Below are positions 56,619 to 64,000 of a DNA stretch of 64,000 nt, piece by piece. The notes under the pieces were generated by a model, which saw only the letters and a list, made by a program, of their open reading frames with translations, did no database searches and had not been told where the DNA came from. Every line of letters begins with the position of its first letter. Within the stretch, counting starts at the first letter, position 1. The stretch is from Paraspadella gotoi. Its lineage: Eukaryota > Chaetognatha. A program made the position numbers and the translations under genes. The DNA lies in the NCBI GenBank assembly GCA_051294375.1, contig CM119269.1, forward strand, positions 10,103,056-10,167,055. Reading direction: 5' to 3'.

Positions 56619-57166
56619 TCATGTCGTACAAAAGGAAATCAATCCCTTAAGAATGAAATTTTTTAAGGAATAAATCTTAGAAATAAAAGTCTTTTTACGT
56701 TTGGTAAACATAGTTATTAAGTCATTTATAAGTTCTGCGAAGTTCACGATTACTTTCACATCGATTGTATCCAAAGATTTTCCGAATACCATCATTAACA
56801 GCAACATTAAGTCAATTCATATCACGAGAAAGAAATGTGTTGAGTTCACAACCATAAAGTAAAACAGGAACACAGTTTGTGTTAAACAATTTCATTAGTA
56901 AGTTCTTCTGATGGTTTTAATAACGTATTTATGAGACAGTTGCTTGAACGATAAAAAGAGACTAATTCTTTACTTGGGTCAAATAGACTACTACTATTTT
57001 CGCTACTAATATTAAATCCAAGGTAGGTCCATTTCTTGACTAATTCAATGCAGTTGCCATTGAGAGCTATAGCATTTTCAGGAATTATTGTACGTGACTT
57101 ACCAAAGTACATTACTTTCGTCTTTTTGAAACTAAAAGCAAAACTAAATGACCGTCTCAAATACAA
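56619..57166 (-). pseudogene. Non-LTR retrotransposon reverse-transcriptase fragment
   Basis: On the minus strand, 'FKKTKVMYFGKSRTIIPENA', then a 'ELVKKWTYLGFNIS' segment typical of the end of non-LTR (Jockey/CR1-like) reverse transcriptases. After a stop and frame change near 56885 there is CVPVLLYGCELNTF and then 'LNVAVNDGIRKIFGYNRCES'. At least one frameshift and internal stops make it a dead relic. The catalytic (F/Y)ADD box and endonuclease are not present, so this is only the C-terminal side. It is truncated upstream by an ATC-rich repeat. Confidence 0.8.
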
Positions 57167-57179
57167 TTTACTGAGCCTT

Positions 57180-57370
57180 CATCATTATCTTCGTCATCAT
57201 CATCATCATCATTATTAATATCCTAATTATCATCATCAATCGTAATCAATCATCATCATCGTCATTATCGTCATCGCCTGCTTTGAGTTGAAGACGCACT
57301 TATCATTCATCGCTTATCAATCAATCATTCATCATTTATCATTCATCACTTATTATTCATCGCAGAACAC
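57180..57370. repeat. (ATC)n-rich imperfect repeat
   Basis: ATCATC runs and AATCATTCATC-type words, next to the reverse-transcriptase relic. Confidence 0.8.
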
Positions 57371-58580
57371 TCAAAATACCCGAGGAACTTAACATGAAAA
57401 AGTCGATCTATCTAAAAATTCAGTTTTTTTTCTTAAATTAAATTTTAATTTCTAATCTCGTAAACCGATCAAATTCATATTATTGAACAAAAGAATGGCC
57501 AAAAAACAATGGGACATTCAGCGATTTGCTATATACCAGAAATACTAGAAATTAAAATTTTTTTCCCCGATTTTCCATATTGCTCTTTTCTTATTAATTT
57601 TTATTTAAATAAAAAATTTGATATAAAATAATTAAAATACCGTAGTAAAAAAATTCCTTATTGAGTTTTAAATTTATTTATCCATAGATACTTTTATTAA
57701 TAAAAATCAAATATTTTTTAATTTTAAATATATTTTTTCTAAATGTTTTAAAGATAATAAATAAGCCGATGTTAATGTAGTATTTTTAAAAAAATATTTC
57801 AGTTTATAAAACTTATAATAAATTTTTATTATAATAGGTATATTATGTTTTTAAAATGATATTTCAATTTATCTAAATCATTATGATGAGCAAAAAAAAT
57901 ATTTTAAATATTCAAAGTATATCTAAACTTCATGTTAATTAACATAAAGGCGTAACTACTGGTTGATTTAGGTTTCCAAGTTACCTGACTACAAACTCTT
58001 GTCATCCTTTTCCGTAAGCCAACATTTTTAGTACGATTATTAATACAAAATTATATTTAAATCAAAAAATACATACGTATTTCAAGAATCATGAGTTTCA
58101 TTTTTTTCGTCTTTGTTCTTTCTCAAGCCTTTTTTCTCTCTGGTGAATAACAAAACATCATCCGTATTAATTATATCCGTAGTAATTATGTATATTTATT
58201 GTCTAAAAAACATAGATTCAATGCATGGTAACATAAAAATAACATAAATACACTAAAGAATTTAAATTAGGCAGAATAAACAATACGATAAATTAAGTAC
58301 AGATTTAGTTTAGTTGATAAAGGTTAAGATTTTGCTATCGGTTATTATTAAGGATATGTTTAATGATATTATAAGGGATCCGAGTTATGGTTTAGGGATT
58401 TTGGTTTAAAATTAACTTAAAAATTAGAATTAGAGAAAGATACGTATACTTTCCAACTATGCATTAATTATATAGTATTATGCTAATCATAGTAAAAAGA
58501 TTGTTTTATCATTATAAAGTATTATGCTAATCATAGTAAAAAGTTTGTTTTATCATTAAATTTCTTTAAATTTAAATTAC
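57371..58580. other. AT-rich, no gene seen
   Basis: Very AT-rich. A direct repeat of about 45 bp ('agtattatgctaatcatagt') occurs twice at 58475-58560. No exon recognised apart from the one starting at 58583. Confidence 0.5.
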
Positions 58581-58582
58581 AG

Positions 58583-60111
58583 AGAGCACACTTTGGAGAA
58601 CCGATAGACGTTGCGGTCCAATGTATCTCAATAACGAAGACCCGGCTACCGTGAGTAGTAGCACTTTATAATTCTCTTTTTGGTCACTCTGTCGGTCTAT
58701 CTGTTTTCGATCTGTCTCACTTACTTTTTTAATGCTCATAACTCGGGTAATACGGCATCAAATAAGTTTATAAGGTACCATAAAATCTGTACATTAAGAA
58801 GGCGGAACAGGTTGAAAACTAGCAGTGATTATACTTAAACTTTATTACTTTATTACATCACTACAAGATCTTGAATATCAAACTTTATAAAAAAATATTA
58901 TATTTTTTTTCATATAATATTAAATATCTAAATGCTTCAGTGTTTCAATACAATGAATTAATTCTGTAAGTTGTAGAAATCTAGATTTAGGACAAACAAA
59001 ATTTATTTGAAAGACCTGCTTAATGTAAAAAGTGGTAAATACTTTACTTTACTGTGTATATTTATTATGTATCATATTTGTGCGGTAAAGAATAGTGAAA
59101 ATTCTACATATGGCTAAAAATATAATTCTAATAATTAAGAATAAAAATATCTTACTAAAAAACGTATTTGTAATTTATTTTTTATTTGTGAACACAATTA
59201 TCATTTGAAAATTTAGTACATGTTTCAGTTCTAATTTCGAACCTTCATCAGCCCAAGGTTTTACAGTTTTGAAAAATTTTGCTACTGAGTTTGTAAGAAA
59301 GGGGGAGAAAGAGAGAGAGAGAGAGAGAGAATTGAGAATTGAGGGAAATGAGAGTTGAGGACAGCTTCACTTAAGAGGAAAGGNNNNNNNNNNAAAAAGA
59401 ATTGGAAAAAGAAATGGGTTTAGAAGTTTTTAATTATTACTTTTTACCATGTACAAAAAGTTAAAAATTTGTCAAAACTTGAGAGTAAAATTTAAAGTTA
59501 AAAATTTAATAGTGCAATAAAATTATCAACAATGTGAGGGAATAAATAACTAAATAGGATACATTGTATGGAAATGGAGAAGGTGAGGGATAATAAAAGA
59601 AAAGGAAAAACTAATCAAGTGATGAAGGTTCAAAATTAGAACTGAAACATGAACAGGATTTTTCTAATGACTATTGTTTTCACAAATAAAAAACGTTTTT
59701 ATAAAATGTTAAATTTTACAATAATTTTTGGTTAAATCATTTCGTCACTAAAATAACTAGGAAATTGTAATATTTTTTTAAATTATAACATTATATTATG
59801 AATAGTAAATGCATATCAATATAAAACTTAGAAAACACTTTAACTACAACTCCATTATGCAGTTATAATGATCATCAAAAATGAGACCACAAATTAAAAG
59901 CGGCACACTTCATGAATTACTTAGTCATTGTAATATACTAAATTTTAAGTTTCTTATTTGATTTTTTTATGTACAGGCGGCGCAGTGTGATTCAACGTTC
60001 ATGGTATCACCTGCTGTAATAATATCCATAGCTGGTCTCGCTGTTGGAGTAATTATTACTGGGACTGCGATTGTTTGTTTTGCCAGGATTACTCCGAGTA
60101 GTAAGATTTAA
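58583..60111 (+). CDS. C-terminal end of a single-pass membrane protein (two exons)
   Basis: Exon 58583-58650 (acceptor AATTACAG, donor GTGAGT) joins exon 59977-60111 (acceptor TGTACAG) in frame and ends at TAA. The encoded end reads LWRTDRRCGPMYLNNEDPA, then a Cys, 'VIISIAGLAVGVIITGTAIV' as a transmembrane helix, and a cytosolic tail of about a dozen residues. The W-x-x-D-x-R-C-G start resembles small Cys-rich extracellular modules of invertebrate receptors, but only a piece is present so I do not name the family. Upstream exons must exist and were not found. The other two frames of the second exon hit stops early, supporting this reading. Confidence 0.6.
59165..59702. repeat. Inverted repeat with two hammerhead-like cores
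   Basis: Left arm 59165-59251, right arm 59619-59702. Minus-strand 59222-59251 reads CTGATGA, a GTTC/GAAC stem with a GAAATTA loop, then GAAAC. Plus-strand 59619-59648 reads GTGATGA, the same stem with an AAAATTA loop, then GAAAC. These match the CUGAUGA-helix II-GAAA order of hammerhead ribozymes; matching helix III strands upstream were not found. Lies in the intron of the membrane-protein gene and encloses a 10-N gap. Confidence 0.7.
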
Positions 60112-60339
60112 TACTAATCTATATCTTACTTTTGACAACTGTTAAGTATCGGTTATTAAAAATTCTAAATTAAAAAAAATTACTACTTAGAATATGATAT
60201 TAATTATTAAAAAGTTTCGTCAAGAAAATCATTAACATGAAAGGGCATATTAGAAATCGATTTATTACACTGAAGGTCATCGAGTTTTATATTGTAAAAA
60301 GTGTTAAATGTTATATAAGCCCCGCCTAACTATACACCC

Positions 60340-60630
60340 TTACAGTAGTTTTCGTATTATAAAAGTCGGAATCTGCCTTATCCAAGATTCCGACTACTAT
60401 ATTCACTTTGTCGGTCCCCTATTATGCTAAATTAAGCAAAAAAAAACGATGTCCGTCCGTCCGTCCGTCCGTCCCCCCTTAGCAAAAAACTCAAATTACT
60501 CGTGATTGATTGGATGGATGGATTGGAATGAAGTTTTGTGTGTGGGCAGGAAAGTGTGTGATTGAGCTGGATATAAAGTTTCGATGGAATCGTGCGAGTG
60601 GAAATGAGTTTAAATGAAAAAAACAAAAGT
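60340..60630 (+). repeat. Family 4 dispersed repeat with (CCGT)n
   Basis: AAAAACGATG followed by (TCCG)n, CCCCCTTAGCAAAAAACTC, and a tail with 'aaataaagtttc...' counterparts shared with 55025-55250 (reverse) and 30400-30650. Confidence 0.65.
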
Positions 60631-60723
60631 CATATTAACTTAAATCATTTTTGCTAATTTTAACCAATAATTACTCAAATTAATCATTAAGGCGTAGTGA
60701 AAGTTACATACAAAAATTCTCAA

Positions 60724-61290
60724 AATTTGAGAAAAAGCTATTATTTTAAGCTGAAAATTAATTTTTATATATATCAAATATAGTTTTTAAATTGTTTAAC
60801 CCACTTAAGAAAGATTTTCAAAAATGACTTATTTTCTTTTATCAACTTTTTGAACGAGGAATTCAAATCTGCAATTAAATTAGAAAAGCCTATGTTGAAA
60901 TTTTTCAATTTTTAAAGGATAGTACTAGTTATAATAAATAGTATATAGCCTACTGCGATAAATTGAAGAAACATAAAATAAATTTTTTTTACAATTAATA
61001 TTTATTGATGGTATGTTGTTCATTAATTGACCATTAGAATTNNNNNNNNNNNNNNNNNNNNNNNNNAGTGGTCAAATATTTAGGAAAAAGCTATATTTTA
61101 AGCTGAAAAATTAACTTTTTATATATTCAAATATAGTTTTTTAATTTTTAACCCACTTAAGAAAGATTTTCAAAAATGACTTTATTTTCTTTTATCAACT
61201 TTTTGACGAGGAATTCAAATCTGCAATTAAAATTAAGAAAAGCCTATGTTGAAAGTTTTTTCATTTTTATTAAGGATAGTACTATATATA
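60724..61290 (+). repeat. Direct duplication across an N gap
   Basis: 60724-60930 and 61075-61290 are near-identical with small indels (shared 'acccacttaagaaagatttt' and GAGGAATTCAAATCTGCAATT), separated by a 25-N gap. Probably unmerged contig overlap. Confidence 0.75.
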
Positions 61291-61610
61291 AATATACACG
61301 GTTTCCTTTTTTACATCGATTTACTCCGGCATGGAGTGCACAAGAATGATATGTCCCCGGATACGTTTCCGGACCTTGGGCTACACCAAAAAAAGGGGTA
61401 ATCAAATTTTCCTAATGGACAGTTTTTTTATAAAATTAATATTAAAAATTAGCTAATAAAATCAATAAAAGTAGAAATAAAAAAAATTTAAAAAAGGTTT
61501 AAATTTTTTTAAAAATGAAAATTCATGCATCATCCATAATCTATGAAACATTTTCCTTTCGTTTGAGTCCATAACCATTATTCTATCTTTAATAGTTTAT
61601 TTGTAATAAT

Positions 61611-64000
61611 TTTTCTTATAAAATATTATTTTAATTTTTTTCAAATAATTTAAATTAAAAAAAATTTTAACATGCCAAATGTTGAAGAAAAATTTTAATA
61701 TAAGACTTACCTACCTAATATAGGCCTTCAATAACATATATAGTAAGTTTATTAGATTGATGTTTTGACATTAGAAAATAAATAATTTATTAAAATTAAA
61801 TATATGGAAAAAAATTGTAACTTTGAATTTTTTTTTAGCATAATAAACATAATTATTAATTAATTGTTCATGATGCTTTAATAGCTACTGGTCAGTTGTA
61901 TCATTCTCAATTATAATTAATTTTAAACTTTATTTTTTAGTAATACTGACTGCTATATTTACTTACTTTTGACAAAATCTAAAAATTACTGGTATTAAAA
62001 AATTATGTATGAAAACAGACGAAAACTTTTTTTAAATCACCATGCTATTTTAATTGTTGAACTGATATAATATTACCTTGGACAAATTTAAAAAAGTTCT
62101 TTTAAACAATTCCCAAACTAGACATTTTAGGTTGTTCAAATGTAATAAATATTTTTGATATTCGGACTGCTTTGTAGGTTAACTTAATTTCATTAGCCTC
62201 TTTTTAATATGATAGAAAAGCAGTATATTTTAACAGTTTTTTTATTTTGAGTGGGCATTCAAAGTTCTAACACATATTAACATTCGTATATTTGTTAGTA
62301 TAGTAATTCCTCTATAGATTTTTAATTTTTGAAAACCGTTTACTTTTTTTTTCTATAATTTTTTTGACACGCAACAACGTTTTTTTGATACGCGAAAGAG
62401 AATTGTAAAAAATTAAAAATTAAATAGTACCAATAGTTATATTTATGTCTTAGAATAGATGAAAAAAAAACTTGTTTAAAAAAATTTGATCGGGAAGTGG
62501 GGTAACTAAGGGCTTACCAACGGGTATCCTCCATGCTGATCGTTCTCTCCTATAGATTTTTTTAATTTAATACATTTGAAAGGAAAAAAAGAAAATTCAG
62601 AATTCAGGGTGGCATTAAAGGGTAGAGAAATCTGTACATAGTGACATGAAATAATGACTTTTATGTCTGGCGAATTGGGGGCAGTAAAGAAACCCTTAAA
62701 AAATACAATCATTTAAAGTCAGTCAATTGAACCTTTTCGGCGGAATTTTCTTTTTTCGTTAATTTAAAAGGGATGATAAAATAGAATTAAATTCCCTTTA
62801 TAAAGCGTTTGTTATATTTAAAAAAAATTAGCAATTACAATTTCAACACAATGATGTCTTGCTTTGCAAATATGTCAGCAGTTAAGTAATTTTTGAAAAT
62901 TTTATTATGATAAACAAGCAGTATATCAAGCTTTCTTTGCAGTTGAGATAATGAAAATGATATATTTTTTTTCACAGACAAGAAGGTAGACGTCCAGACT
63001 GTTTATATCAAAGCTGAAAACATTTTTATTATTATCATTTTTTATATTTAAAAAATATTTTATCAAGTACTACAAATTTTTTGCTTGTTTTTTACTTTAA
63101 CTGGAAAAATACAAGCAAATTTATTAAAGTAGAGAAAATTTATGGTAATTAAAATCGTAATTCAGACTTTCCTCTTTAATTTAACAAAAGAAAAAAAAAC
63201 AAAAAATTTTATATGCCTTCATTGATTTGTAATGCAAAAAAACTGTTATACTTTAACTCGTATTTAAATAAAAACTGTGTAAAGATTTATGGATAAAAAT
63301 TTAACAAAACTGTTCTAGAAATATTGTCCCATGGATTAGGGCTTAATTTGATACCACACTACCTTGCACCCCTTTTTTTTTTCAAAAGATATTCCAAGAA
63401 AATAACTTTTTTATTTACTTTTTTTGCATCTGCAGTTTTTTTTTAAACAAACCTAACTTTTGGCCTTAAAATGTTCTAGTGGGATTGTTTAAAACTTTTT
63501 AAATTTGGTCCAATGATAATATCTATATCAGATTTCAAACAATTAAATAGATGTGATTTAAAAAAAAAGTTTTCATCTGTTCATACATAATTTTTAATAA
63601 CCAGTTAATTTTTGGATTTTGTCCAAAAGTAAGTAAATATAGCAGTCAGTATTACTTTAAAAATAAAAAAAGTTATAAAATTATTATAATTTGAGAATGA
63701 TACAACTGACCAGTAGCTATTAAAAGCATTCATGAACAATTAATTAATAATTTATGTTTTATATGCTAAAAAAAAAATCTCAAAGTAAATTTTTCATATA
63801 TTTAATTATATAAATTATTTTATTTTCTATGTCAAAAATCATCATAATAAACTACTACTATATGTATTTGAAGGCCTATATTAGGTACGGTAAGTCCTTA
63901 TAATAAATAAATTTTTCTTCAATCATTGGCCATAGTATAAATTTTTTAATTAAATTATTTGAAAAAAAATTAAAATAAATATTTTAATAAAGAAAAAAAT
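61611..64000. repeat. Long inverted repeat reaching the window edge
   Basis: 61611-62140 matches the reverse complement of about 63470-64000 (shared words include 'aatatagcagtcagtatta' and 'gatacaactgaccagtagct'), with many small indels. The 1.3-kb spacer is unique. No coding region is recognised. It may continue beyond the window. Confidence 0.7.

Noticed and set aside
57036-57218. Plus-strand 60-residue frame with a His tail
   Set aside because: Complement of the reverse-transcriptase relic and the ATC repeat.
59222-59251. Active hammerhead ribozyme
   Set aside because: The core order is right, but no upstream helix III strand with a cleavage site was found, so only a hammerhead-like motif is reported.

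Overview
The window is nuclear DNA of an animal. It is AT-rich and intron-dense, packed with microsatellites (mostly (CT)n/(GA)n), dispersed short repeats and a few N gaps. I cannot name the species. The gene content (a giant tandem-MAM surface or matrix protein, a tRNA-derived SINE, a non-LTR reverse-transcriptase relic, hammerhead-like inverted repeats) fits an invertebrate, probably marine, but that is inference.

The dominant gene lies on the minus strand from 55715 down to 10183. I can trace 48 exons by eye. They start with a 40-nt exon encoding a signal-peptide core and continue through 14 MAM domains plus the first half of a fifteenth, about 7.6 kb of visible coding sequence (about 2,540 residues). 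Apart from exons cut by gaps or locally damaged, reading phases agree at every junction I checked. The next exon after 10183, and so the 3' end, was not found. A two-exon cupin gene (26190 to 25331, same strand) sits inside its roughly 10-kb intron. Two tRNA-Lys(UUU) genes (15669, 17902) lie antisense in two other introns.

On the plus strand at the left, three exons (7757-9119) encode the C-terminal part of a poly-Ala/Pro/Gly-rich protein with one EF-hand loop; it converges on the MAM gene. On the plus strand at the right, two exons (58583-60111) encode the end of a single-pass membrane protein. Between it and the MAM gene start is a decayed non-LTR reverse-transcriptase fragment (56619-57166, minus).

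The rest is repeats: a 740-bp poly-T tract, several minisatellites, a palindromic ATGCAT satellite (13975-14655), three copies of a tRNA-like SINE, an unclassified ~300-bp family (family 2), a ~310-bp element with GTTGCGCC termini, and inverted-repeat loci carrying hammerhead-like cores.

Assembly quality matters here. The stretch ~40320-45823 has the indel pattern of an uncorrected long read; its part from ~41935 duplicates 45849-49340. Other suspicious duplications adjoin the N gaps at 35683-36043 and 61042-61066. Exon calls in those places should not be taken as extra genes or domains.
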